In this document: positions 33,796 to 45,489 of the stretch, piece after piece | Numbering within the stretch: position 1 is the first letter of the stretch | Layout: each line of letters starts with the position of its first letter | Position numbers and translations under genes: made by a program | Notes under the pieces: generated by a model | Databases searched by the model: none | Seen by the model: only the letters and a program-made list of their open reading frames with translations | Told to the model about the DNA's origin: nothing | NCBI GenBank assembly: GCA_003313425.1 | Contig: NHZP01000025.1 | Coordinates: forward strand, 496,001 to 560,000 | Reading direction: 5' to 3' | Length of the DNA: 64,000 nucleotides | DNA from: Pseudopyrenochaeta lycopersici | Lineage: Eukaryota > Ascomycota > Dothideomycetes > Pleosporales > Pseudopyrenochaetaceae

Positions 33796-34481
33796 CGTTG
33801 CGTTCCATCACCAAATTGCAGAATCCTATTTATTGTGTCCAACTTATTGGTACGGTAGGCGTATTGTCACTGTGATCCTTATTGGAGAATTGGTGCTGTG
33901 ATTTGCCGAGCTGGAGCGAGCCTAGAATAATACCCGCCGCTGTGCGATGTGCACTAAGAATTACTGAAGCGTTGAAAGACGGATGTACCCCCCAAATGAA
34001 CGGTCACGCTTATTGTCTGATGTGCCCTAGTCAGTCTTGTTTCAAGCGACAACCCTTCGCAGTGCAGTCGTATTGAACAGGCATACGAGTGCAAGCATCT
34101 ATTCAGTAACATGAAGATGTACATATTCGCATAGAGACAACAGGGTAAGCAAAAAAAAAAATGCACGCAAAGACGTCATATAAGTGCAGCAGTGATGTAA
34201 GTATAAAAAGTAAAGCATGACCATCCTGCTACGGATAGATTTAAACCATAAGCTCTGCTCCAGCGTGTTGGATGTTCTAGGTGGTCATATGACCAGGACA
34301 AAGATACGAAGAAAAAGGAAATCAGCCTCGAATTACACCAATGAAGGCTTCGGTGAGCTACAAATGTCTGCCCATGGGTAGATTGCGCTGCGAAGATACA
34401 ACTGGAGAGATGGCGCTGCTTTCAGTAACGCAAGAGTGGCGCAAAATGCCGTCACTACACTGTAATACAGCAAAGACTATT
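33796..34481. other. Convergent intergenic region
   Basis: Lies between the converging reductase and cyclin genes and shows only 3' UTR-like AT-rich sequence with poly-A runs. Confidence 0.35.
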
Positions 34482-35213
34482 TCAAGCGCTGGGCAATCGC
34501 CGTCGTTGAATGCGTTGTTTTGTTGCTATGACCCTTAAATCTCGTGCTTGGTCATGTTTGTTTTCGCGCCGAACATGTCCAATCTGGGGTATTAGAGCCA
34601 CATTCGGATATTGCTGTGCTCTGACAAGACGCTCACAATCTGTCTTCGGTTCTGGCGCTAGTTCGAGAGGCTGGTGGATGTGAACGAACGACAGCAACGG
34701 CTCGAGCTGGTGATGCAGGTCCAGGGGATCAATGCGTATGTCCCAATCGAGCAGGTGGAGGAACTGTCTCTCCATGAGATTTACCTCGGTGATTGAGAAG
34801 CCGAAGGGTTCGTATCCAGGGACAGCACTATACCGGGCCCAGTGCTTGTTCATTGGTGAATCATCGTTGAGATTCTTCGCAGCGAGAATCAAAGCGGCAA
34901 GGAAGATTCTGTGGGGGGTAGAAGATAGGCCCTTGGCGCCGGGAGGTAGGCGCGTTTGCATCCGCCACATATACACCAGACTCGTAATCAGCGTGGGCAC
35001 TGGGACACTGGACCTTTGGATCACAGCTTTTATGAAGTAATATATTGATGGGAGATCGGCCTCGTGGACGTGCATATTCGCCTGTGAACCTGAGCATAAC
35101 ACCTTTGGAACGACCTGTGCTGCCCTCTGAGCTAGATAGGAGATCATGCTTGAGCATACCGGGAGCCGAGAAAGATATATTGCCATGCCGCTCTCATTTG
35201 TTGCGATAGCCAT
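34482..35213 (-). CDS. PHO80/Pcl-type cyclin
   Basis: 243 aa, single exon, ATG at 35213. The cyclin box is recognisable from MISYLAQRAAQVVP (about residue 23) through FIKAVIQRSSVPVPTLITSL, VYMWRMQTRLP, PHRIFLAALILAAKNLNDDS, NKHWARYSAVPGYEPFGFS and INEVNLMERQFLHLLDWDIRI-like sequence. This is the Pcl1/Pcl2 subgroup pattern of the PHO80 family. Such cyclins partner the Pho85-type CDK in G1 progression, morphogenesis or nutrient signalling. The basic C-terminus (KQRIQRRRLPSA) is probably unstructured. Confidence 0.87.
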   Translation of the reverse strand: MAIATNESGMAIYLSRLPVCSSMISYLAQRAAQVVPKVLCSGSQANMHVHEADLPSIYYFIKAVIQRSSVPVPTLITSLVYMWRMQTRLPPGAKGLSSTPHRIFLAALILAAKNLNDDSPMNKHWARYSAVPGYEPFGFSITEVNLMERQFLHLLDWDIRIDPLDLHHQLEPLLSFVHIHQPLELAPEPKTDCERLVRAQQYPNVALIPQIGHVRRENKHDQARDLRVIATKQRIQRRRLPSA

Positions 35214-36925
35214 AATTGTAGTCCGATCGATTATTGATGGAAGAAACGTCTATTTAATGGCTGGCAATGTCATGTAAGCAACTACGGCGCAGTCTGTTAT
35301 TTCAGGCAAGCAAATTGTCACTATGTAATAACTGAAAACTCACTCCAGATACATTGTTTCAGTGGCAGTCTGAGCTGAGCGGATCTGCCAATCCACAGAA
35401 CTTGAACACCCAATGAACGTCAAGTTATGATTCTTCTAATGTTTGTGACGGCTGGAATGCCTGAAAGTATCTCAGCCATACATAATGATGACCAAAAAAT
35501 ACAGCCATACATTAGTGACACGTGTATTGCTCACATGCCCATAAGCTATCATCTATATCTCCTTGAACATCCAAACTCGGTATCATACAGGACCCTACGG
35601 TTCTCTTCAGTCATCACGCTAGATTGACTATCCACAGGTAATGATAGCCTTCATTCCACATGCACTCTCTGCTACAAATGAGGATTGTATCACGTCACGC
35701 GCCTCAGCCACAAGTTACATCTGGCTCGCATACCCAGTAGAATAAGGCTGATTTAAGGTCGGCAATCGGTAAAATACCGCTTGATGAGTGGCTGTCTGCC
35801 TGTGTAGAAAAACTTACTTCATATGTAGTGACAACGTAGGCTTATAGAGGCCGAACTGAACGCTTGTATAATCGAAGGGCAGCATGGCCAGTTGTCGTTC
35901 GCAGACATGAAAAGATCGAATCAAGGTGGACAGCGCTCTTATGGACATCGCATCAGGCATCTCGCGACTGAGGTCAGAAGGGCATTTAGGCAATGATGCC
36001 GGATATGGCAAGGCATACCTATGCACACACCGTCCGCAAAGTCAGGAATTCACCTACAGACAAAGCTAAGTGAATCACTGCGTCTAACGATGTGCAAAAT
36101 CTCCACCGGGAGCCTTGAGATGCAAGATAACAACGACCAATGTTTCGCTGTGTTAGGTATAGGATAAGAATCTGTTTCCACAGCTGCACATACATGGGCA
36201 TCTTGTTTGGTTATTTGGTTTCGTTATGTTGTTAAACTGGTTATGTCGGGGGTTACATGCTTGTCTCGTTTAACTAGTTACTAATTGGTTTCACCAGTTC
36301 AACCCTATGATGGATCTCGCTAAAAAGTGCTTTTTGACACCACAAACAATGCAAATTTTCACATCACAATAGCTTTCAACATGTAGCATATCGTCGTGAT
36401 ATCGGAAAGCTCGCTTTTGGCGACACTCCGCGGCGTCGCGGCCGCTAGTCAACCGCCTACCAACTTCTACACTGTGCTGAATCAACATTATCCGGCGCTT
36501 GCCTTTCCTCACAGTCGGACGCACACGATAAAAAGCACCTTAATGCTTATCGTGGTATGATTTTCATGCCGCAAACTGCTTATGTCAAGCATCAAGCTTG
36601 TTCACAATTGTGTTGGAATTTCTGGACTGCTACTTCCGGACTTCATTATTTACGGCCGTAGAAAGTTTGAGCGCAAGTGCTTAAGGTCCGCATTTAATTT
36701 CAGTTTGACAAGCATTCGGGTGTCCTTTGATCCTGTGAATCGCCCTTGTAAGCACGCAGGTACCTCGGCTTTGTATGCAGAATCGTCCGCAGGGGGATCG
36801 ATCCATGTGAAATCTGGCTATTGTGATCTGTCTGAGGATAAGGTCAATTGTAGATAATGCCGATGTCCACTAGTGAATGATGCATAATCAACGTGGACTG
36901 CCACTGTTCAATAGCCCATGTGAAC
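35214..36925. other. Long intergenic region, no supported gene
   Basis: About 1.7 kb between the divergent cyclin and forkhead genes, with only short frames on both strands. It probably contains both promoters. No repeat family member was recognised. Confidence 0.3.
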
Positions 36926-37899
36926 ATGCTTGGAACTTCATCATCCCAGCTCCAGTCCGTCAGCGCAATCGGCGGCTGCGTGCTAAACATAAAGGTACAT
37001 CGAGGTTGCAGGTGCGACCCACTTAACTCCGTTCATTTACTTCCATCCATTTTGAAGAGACAGCCCATGCGACCCTGGAAGCACCCAATGCTTTGTACGA
37101 TGCATCGTCCTCCAAGTTCGGTTGCCTATAGCATAGAAGAAGATTACTACATAAGCCAGACTCGAACACTATGTGCACCAGACAACATAGCCTCACTATC
37201 CTTTGCGGCATTTCCGCCCGACACGCCAAAGACAGTTGCGATGAACGAGTTGTACTCGTGTGGAGCAGTCGACCTCGATCATTTCTACTATGACAAAATG
37301 ACGGATTACTGCGCTAGCCCGGATGGTAAAGATCTAACATATAGCGGCCGAGCACAGGATTATCTGTACGCTGCATCGGAGATCGATTCGAATCTTGCTC
37401 ATGGATTTAGCCCCTCGCCTGGTACGACCGTACGAGCATCTACCCTGCTGGAGGAAGGCTTTCCGAGCGATACTCACATGACGACTAAGAGAAAAAAGGC
37501 TTCTTCTCAGCCATGCTATGCGGACCTGATATACGGAGCGCTCGTAGCAGCGCCTGACAGGACAATGAGCCTGTCCGATCTGTACAAATGGTTTGAGCAT
37601 CGAACGGATAAGACAAACAACAGGGCAGCCAGAGTTTGGCAGAACAGCATACGACACAATTTGTCAAGAAATCCGGTTAGTTCCGTCATGTATTTGAGGA
37701 TCAAGTGTTTGACGTCGTGTAGGCGTTCGAAAAGGTTAGCCGGCCAAGCAACGGCCGCTACACATGGCGGCTTCGAGAAGGTGTGCAGGAGTGCGATATC
37801 AGGAAGCAACGCTATCGAAAAACACAAGGAGATAAGAGAATGTGCAAGGCTGCTACTGTAAGGAAGCAGTGCAGTATTGATAGCTCCCATGGCACGTGA
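36926..37899 (+). CDS. Forkhead-domain transcription factor
   Basis: Model join(36926..37675,37723..37899). The 47-nt intron (GTTAGT donor, GTGTAG acceptor) falls inside the forkhead domain and joins WQNSIRHNLSRNP to AFEKVSRPSNGRYTW, restoring helix 3 and the first wing. The domain starts near PCYADLIYGALVAAPDRTMS and ends near GRYTWRLREG. The 5' end is uncertain: ATGs at 36926 and 37067 are both in frame, and a possible intron (GTACAT...TTGAAG) lies between them. The tail after the wing is short and basic (DIRKQRYRKTQGDKR) and could be a nuclear localisation signal. The N-terminal region carries acidic and aromatic residues and may be an activation region. The biological role cannot be told from sequence alone. 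Confidence 0.78.
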
Positions 37900-38145
37900 A
37901 GGAGAAGCGGAAGCCACATAAGATGGTTGGCCGCGATCGAGCTATTCCACATGAATCCATTCCGCGTTATTTCTCTTTTCCCATCGGCAGAATATAGACT
38001 TCATTTGACGCTGAACAACCCGAGAACCATCTGATCGATTTCCGAGTGACGTAATCCGAGGCTTGTCAGAGGACACTGGACACGTCTTACCGTACATAGC
38101 ATCACCACCAAAACCTCTTGACCCCGAAGAGAGATCATTCCCTCG

Positions 38146-38599
38146 TCAATCCTTCAAACAGTCTATACCGTGTACAACTGCTTGTGCATAGTTATCGCTC
38201 TCTTCCTTCAGTCGAGTATACAAGATACGCAGGGCGCCGTGCGTAAACTCCTGCTTCACTTTTGGCTGCAGATTCAAAGGTGGTAGATGGTTGTTTGCAA
38301 ATAGGTGAGCTGCAAAAACCAAACAGGCTTGTTCCCCTTCCCCTCCAATCTTAGTACCGGCGACAAAGTCCTGTAGGGCAAGTGCAAAGTCGTTGGTGTG
38401 GCCGAAGGCTTCCATCCAAGGTACAATCGATTCTCCTCCTAGGACCTCCGTGTACCATTCGGTGAATAGATCGGGAGGTATTACAATGTCATCTTGCGTG
38501 CTATCTGTAACAAGGTGAGCTGAGAATTTCTTGTGGTGATATGTAGCACGTACACCATGCCTCAATGAAATTGCGTAGTGCAGGCCCTGAGGGCGCCAT
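38146..38599 (-). CDS. Small acidic hypothetical protein, two exons
   Basis: Model complement(join(38146..38504,38554..38599)), 134 aa. The 49-nt intron (GTACGT donor, TTACAG acceptor) joins RNFIEAW to YSTQDDIVIPPDL in phase. Mostly helical pattern (DLFTEWYTEVLGGES; FALALQDFVAGTK; ACLVFAAHLFANN; ALRILYTRLKEESDN). No known domain. It is convergent with the forkhead gene, 247 bp away. Confidence 0.55.
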
Positions 38600-39114
38600 G
38601 CTTAGCAATACGAGTATCGTAGAACGTGCGAAGCACAAAAATAGAGACCACACAGCGGTTTCTTGAAGTTGGTAAAGCAAAGAGATCAAAATGGGTGTGC
38701 CTTGAGGAATGAAGAGACGAAAGGCTTCTTGCCCCGCCCTAAAAACTCACCTAAAACGGCAACTCTTGGCTCCATTAAATCACGTGGATTTTTTCCGTAA
38801 ATCACGTGGGACATGCTTTTAAATTACATGGTTTTACTGCTTACTCACATGCAGTTCCTTTCTCCACCATTAATTGGGCGAATTTCTACCCCCGAGGCAC
38901 GGCCGACAATCCACTATCACAGATATCACAACGCCACCCCCGTATTGCACTTCACCAGCAGGACAACTAAGTAAAACATGACCAACAAGTTTCAAAGCAT
39001 TACTAATTTAATTATTCAATCCTATTCAATTCAACCCATAATAGGTTTAACAAGATCTAGATTGAAATTATATGGCCCTTATTACTTCTTCAACCCATCT
39101 CATAATAGTGCTTG
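38600..39114. other. AT-rich flank of the G-poor block
   Basis: Contains two close repeats of AAATCACGTGG (about 38779 and 38800) and otherwise no gene. It forms the transition from coding DNA to the mutated repeat block. Confidence 0.35.
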
Positions 39115-39331
39115 TGTCAGATGAAATGCTGAAATGCGCTTTGCAGAATTAATGATTGCGATAAATCGATTGTGTGTTGATCATGATTGTATTCATTGTT
39201 GAGTTCTGTCTCCTGCTTTCTTCTATATCTCCTCTGCTTCCGGAGGTTCCGTCGATTAGCAATAGCTATCGGTCCTACTATTTATCGCTCTTTCCTATGC
39301 AGTACTTCTGAGCTTCTCCTTATATCTGACA
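39115..39331. mobile_element. Solo-LTR-like element, family A, copy with target duplication
   Basis: 217 bp, TGTCAGAT...ATCTGACA, flanked by a perfect 5-bp duplication GCTTG (39110-39114 and 39332-39336). It is the reverse-orientation relative of 31633-31854, sharing the CGGAACCTCCGGAAGC and GTACTGCA segments. Ends and duplication fit LTR-integrase chemistry. Confidence 0.78.
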
Positions 39332-41250
39332 GCTTGTAAGCGACTTCTCAACCTTTGCCACAACCTCAATTCCTGATATACGAATCCAAATTCCCCCTAC
39401 TGACATACAAGTCGCACACTTGACCTCCATTTACGCCTCAACAACTCTAGATCTCTTCAACTGCTCCATTACATCCAGTATATCACCAATCTCTCCATCA
39501 GTTTTCCAACGTATCTCCAATAGCGACTACCCCGCTCGCTTACCTCTATCCTCTAAATAGAACCATAGATTAGCCTCGCTTTTAATTCCCCCACAACACT
39601 ATCATCAAAAGATATCTCCAACAAAAATGCCTATCTCACCCACATCAAACCAATGCCCACGCTAATCTACGCAAAATCACTTAAAAGCTAGAAAAATATT
39701 GGCGGCGATATGTCCATGTTTTTCGTAGCATGTCTCCCACTTCTAAGAAAATTTACATCTCCTAAGCAATAGCAGATCAAAGGCCTCAATTTCAAGACTA
39801 TTACAACTGTCCACTTCCCTCCACCACCCTAGCTAAACGAATCTGAATATGTAGCCCTCCAGCCCAAACAAATGGCGAGAATGCCTACTTAGCACTTTTC
39901 AGCCTCAACTTGTCCATTTATGACCAGACTATTGTTCCTTCCAACTAGGACGACATGTACTTCTTCCTGTACGGCCTAGTTCATCCCTACGCCCTTGCCT
40001 AGGAGATCGAGCCAGGCGACAGCTCAGACACAGGTAGCGATGTACAAAATTACACTATCCTACCTCTTATTATCCAAGACCTCTACTATTAACTATAAGT
40101 CCATAATAACACTTTAATGACCTAAAAATTCACTAACTTTAACTAATTCTACAGCATCGCCGCTTGAATACTCAACGTTATGAATAGCTTCCCTATAGTG
40201 TCTCCTATTGTCACTTTTACCAGCCTAATAGTCAGCTCTAGTCTTATGCTCCTATATAATGACCCTATATCTGGCCTCTCCGAGACACAGCGAAAATGCT
40301 GCAGCTTTATACAGCTGTTAACCTTTATCACCCTAGGAACCCAGCCAAGCCTCCTTTCCGAGGATCGCACTAGTTTCAGGTCTTTATCATCTTCCCTGTT
40401 CACGTTAACCCATGGATGCGCTGCAAGAAGATGGCCGAAAGACAAAATACTCAATTTCAGCCCAACACTACGTTTAACTGTATAGGCAGAATCGCCGGTT
40501 TTCTCAAGCACCATACCATGGTCTACCCACTACAACTCCCACAGGATTACGTCTTTATCGTCATTACTAACTCCTGGTCTTTCCTAGAAAAATCATCACG
40601 AGAGACTCTCGACATCACCTCTACTAGCTACCTCAACTAAGCGATCTTCCTCAGACCCTTGATCCAAATTTATGTCCCCAACCAAACGTTTGTCTAATTA
40701 ACTTTCAGACCTGGAACCCCGCAAAACATCATCTAATAGTGGAGCAAGCGTGACTATATTATCTAGTAAGGAATAATCCAAATCCCCTATTGCACACTAA
40801 CTTAACATCTAGCACTAAACCTGCTACTTCCCATGCTATAGACTGCTACCCAAACGCCTATGCGTGAATCCTCACAACAATACTCCCTCTATTACTACTC
40901 TGCATATATTATCTTATCCTCTTTCTAACACACTATTACATTCTTATAATTAATTACCTACAAACTCTACTACTAAATTATACCTACCTAGACCCTAAAC
41001 CGCTTTCACTACAAATCATCTTTCATAATCCGCTATTCAAGCTCCTGCTCTTTCAATAATAGACTGCATCGTCATCGTCAGCCTACTAAAAAAGTCCTAA
41101 ATATTAACTAGTCCATTACGTTAACTCTAGACATCATTTATATAGTTCACCTATCAATCTAATACGATATCAAACTTTAAACTCGCAATCCTTTCGTTTA
41201 CAAGCCTTCAGATTTGTACTCCACGCTATGTGCTCCATGACTTCGTTCCT
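39332..41250. repeat. G-poor, probably RIP-mutated repeat block
   Basis: The plus strand is conspicuously poor in G and rich in A, C and T for almost 2 kb. Pieces of an old plus-strand reading frame remain (SIYDQTIVPSN, then FFLYGLVHPYALA, then EIEPGDSSDTGSD), each cut by TAG or TAA where TGG-type codons could have stood. A frame at 40180-40485 is open (101 residues) but unrecognised. This is what heavy G-to-A mutation of an old duplicated element would leave. The original element cannot be named. Confidence 0.5.
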
Positions 41251-44200
41251 CAAGGCTTCTTTGGGCGGCCCGCGCCTAGCGGGTTGCGCTTCCTGTTAGG
41301 TAGGCGCCAGCTGCTCTTATTTTCGATACGCAGATGACGCTAACCCTACATAGCCAAAAAAAATGCACAGCCACCTCTGCTGACGAGTATCCCGTGCCAA
41401 GAATGCCCCGTAATCAATAATACCGGCTCATCGTCCGTCCGGGTCACATTTTCTCTTCGTCGCTAAAGTTTCAGGTACCGGACAGGGTGGCGACGTCGCG
41501 TAATCCTGCTTTCCGGCAGCCATACAGGCGATAAGAGCCCTTGAACGTAGGAGCAAGATTTGGTACAAGGTATTGAACAGATGTATCGAATTTGGAGCTT
41601 TAGTTAGCTGCATCGTGTTGTTGTACACTGAGGGGTCTCCAGCAGTCGAATAGGATGCCCTCGTCAATGAGCCCGTAAACACACCGTAGGACCGGTAATA
41701 TTCGATCCATAATCACAAGTATTATTCTTGAGATGCGCTATAATATTACTGCTGCTAGTAAATTTGAGTTCATTTCTAAGTACCTTTAATCTGTCTCGCT
41801 TCGGTATGTGTCTCGCTTCGCAGTAGGTGACGTTAGTCTTCCCTTATCCGTACGATGGAGTCTCGCAGGATGAAGGAAGCCGTAGATGTGGTAGCCATAC
41901 TTGTCTCGCCCATCCGTCTTCCCGAAGGCAAACCATGTTTTCGCGTCTGTCAAAATCGCAAGAGAGAACTAGTGCCGGCTCTGTTCGTGCTGGCTCAAGC
42001 ACCGTCCTGCACAACTCCGAGCGCTGTGGCTAGTCGCATCGAGTTCCGCCATTGATTGATGAGGAAGGATGTCTGACGCCTGCACGCGTTCCTGCAACCA
42101 GCATGGACAGCTGTGACAGCAGCAGGCAGATACGATGACAACGGTAGGGCGGCGAGATCTTCGTTTGCGACGTTCCGGGTGGCGAGATGCAGGCTTGTTG
42201 GCTGACGGTGATCGGCTGTATTCGAGTTTCGTTTGCGCATGTTCTGGCCGCGTAAGGCTCTCACGGCGGAACATACTTCTAAGAAGGGTAATCATGGCCG
42301 AAGGCTGCTTCAATGATTCAGCTTTTATCTGTGAGATCTTATTGCAAATCACGTAGCAGACCCCGGTGGGATCTGCACCAATAACTTCGCGATCGAATGA
42401 TCAACATGAAAAGAACCTGCTATATAATAAAGTCTGTAAGGAAAAACTCCGATGGCAGCTTTCGAGAACCGAGCTAGGCAGTAAGCGTATCGCTGGCGTC
42501 CGAAGGCTCGGAGAGCTGCAGTCAGCAGATGGATACAGTCTGCATCTGTGCCAGATTGCAATCGTCCTCTCATTATACTGTATCACCAGACCGTGTAATA
42601 ATGAGCAGCACCTAAGATGGACTCATACAGAGTTCTCAGATCTGCTGACATTTGATCGACTGTACGTGTCTTCTGAATGCATGCGACAATGCTTTCTTCA
42701 ACAGAGATTTCTTCGTCCAATTTTGCACTGAGTCGTTGTGTATTTTGAGAGGAGGATGCTAACTCTAATATGTCAGCATTCCAGTTCACCACGGTGGGGA
42801 TTCGGATTACGGTGTATACTGTATCACATGGCAAAAAGGCAGAGCTATACGATCTGATCCGATTCAACGACGAGCCGCAACGCATCAGGCGTCGTGGTGG
42901 CCATCCGCTTCCACTCCTATCTGTGTGAAGTGACAAATGGCAGTGCATGACAGTGGTGATATGCAGTGTCATCAGCATCCACCGGAGTAAGCACGAGCAC
43001 GCCAGGTTTGGCATTCCACGGCCGTGGATTTCCGCTCAGCGGATTTCCATCTTGTGCATTGCTTACACGTCGCGAGAGGCGCATCAGCATACTAAAGATC
43101 AGTAAGGGATGATGCAAGACTTCAATTCGATAGATGACTCGACTGGTATCGAACTAATATCAAGTCTATGACGTGTCGAGTGCCGCTGGTATTGGTTGGA
43201 TATCTCCACGCTCAGCATAGCATATGTCGCGCAGCTGAAGAGCTTCCAGAACGAAAAAAGGTAGCTCCGCATGACAAGCATCGCCATACACCATATTAAC
43301 TAGTATTCAAGATACACCGCAAAGACATGTATGCGAGTGGCCTCTAAGCTCATTGATGGAGATGCTATTGTTCCCTCATGATTGCTACTCGATGTGCTGA
43401 GATTATCCTTGCGTAAGCATAAGAGTCTCTGGGCCACTGACGCAAAGTCTTGGCAGATGGAATTGCACTTGCATGGAATGCCGTAACGATGAAGTTCCAC
43501 CGTGCAGTGCCGCCCCTAACATCTTGTAGTTGGCTGATTCTCCCTGAAGATGCTTGACAAGCGCGATAGCTAGATTCCCGATAGGAGTGGACGGAATAGA
43601 GGCGAATATCGGAACAAGCCCTCTTATGGGTTTCCAATACATTTCTTCCACAACTAAAGTGTGACAATAGGGGCACATCGTTTCCACTTGTCAATGTTGT
43701 AGCCTGAACATAATCTTCACTGCAATTATGCCTAGCTAGGCTGCCGGTAATATTCCGCTGATGCGAAGTAGATACCCATTCTACGATCGATAAGTTCTTC
43801 AACCTGCAAGTGTAATATTCAGCCGTTCCATCAGCTAACGCGTTCGTGATTCTGACTCGGAACAACGTTCCCGTCTTGAGAGTCACTGAGACCATGACCT
43901 GAGACCCATCTTGATCTGTATCTGCTTATAGTACTGCTAGATACATGCCTTGACGGCTACTGAAGTAAGTGGTCATTTGATGATAGGATTGGTCCAAAGT
44001 CAACAACCTTACCATTCTAGATACTGATGCAGTCGTCTCATGTTGATGAACAACTTCAGCTTTGGGTCGCTAGGTTTCTAACTTGCTTGCACGTCACTGG
44101 TAGTCAGCGATGTCCCGAGCACCTCGCTGCGACCCCCATCCAAGTTCGGCACATGCAGCTGATGTAACTACATGGACAGCACGGTTTCGTAATTTGAAAA

Positions 44201-45489
44201 TACAGAAGGTGTCTTTACTTGTATATTTTGTAGGGCATTGTGTTTACAATAACCATAATGAGGTTGGCGTTGGCCACCACAAATCCGTGAAAAAGACCCT
44301 ATCGGCGCCTCTCCACAAGAACGTTACTCGCTGCGCCTGTATGATCCTTATAACTAACATACACTGAAGATAGTTTTTACACAATCCACGTTTTATGGTG
44401 TTCATTGATGTTCATATCCCATGAGCACGGCACTTCCTCAATGAAGGTTGAAAACTCTACGTATGTTGTCCATGTGTCGTTGTATGAAGTCCGATATGAT
44501 TGTATACTACTCGTACTGGGCGTGGTCGGTACCAAGTTACCAAGAATGCATGTCTTCCCCATGACAAGTTTCTTCGGCTATGGCGTCTCGCCTATGAATA
44601 CTGATTTTCGAGATCATAATCCATCAAGCAAGTCATGACGTAGTACGAGTGCAAGAGGAGATGTTGATGAGATGTTGATAGTCATTTCTCAAGAGTCACG
44701 CAAGCAACGCATAGGCCAATTCGTGCAAGAAAACCTTGAAACATGGTGAGTTGAGCAAATGAAATGCACAGGTCTTTTACATGTACTATACACCAAAACA
44801 GAGGGTAGACTTTTGTGTCGATGAGCACGATACTATTAAGGGCATACTCTGCATTACGTCGTTGCTAAGTGTGTCTCACTGTACACCCATTATAAGGCAC
44901 CAACATGGCAGCACGGCTACTCAGAAAACTTATTCCAGAGACTGCAAGGCCATAGGCCCCTCTATCAGTCTAGGTTGAAGCATCAGCGTGGAGCATCCCT
45001 CTCAAGCAACTGTACTGGATTGACTATTCTGATCTAAAACACTGACAGAAACAGTGCAGGATCCGGCAGACACATTTCAGTTCGAAAAGTATTCAAAAAG
45101 TTGCTGACGGATCAGTTTAAGCAAACATCAGCAGTTGCTAACCATCACTATACAAAGTAGTTGGCTAGAATCGCTCTCCAGTATCACACTTACTGCACTT
45201 GGTAAGATGATAGAGTTTTTCTCGGCAGCATCAGTATGCACCGGCGTAAGGGAGCATGGATCACTATAGTCTAACTTCTGTCTTCATTTGGCTATTCAAT
45301 CTGACATGATGAGGTTATATGCAGACACTAGCTGCCGATAATACATATACGGGCGCACTATATTTTTCCTTCTAATCCAGTCACGATTTCTCTCTCCTCC
45401 TAAACGATCACGGAACCGTAAATCCCGAAGCACAGAGACAGTCACAGCTACTAGTTTGGCAAGCTATTTGCATACGAACCGCTACCACT
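41251..45489. other. Gene-poor region, no confident gene
   Basis: 4.2 kb without a defensible model. Gene-like readings occur on the minus strand at 43895-43700 (MVSVTLKTGTLFRVRITNAL) and 43687-43403 (CPYCHTLVVEEMYWKPIRGL), and at 43014-42600 (LVLTPVDADDTAYHH in an adjacent frame). I could not join them with valid splice sites, so a decayed or mis-spliced gene is possible. 44100-45400 shows only short frames. Confidence 0.3.

Noticed and set aside
44105..44170. 5S rRNA-like resemblance (CCCATCCAAGTTCGGC)
   Set aside because: Only a short stretch is similar; conserved internal promoter boxes and stem pairing are not visible.
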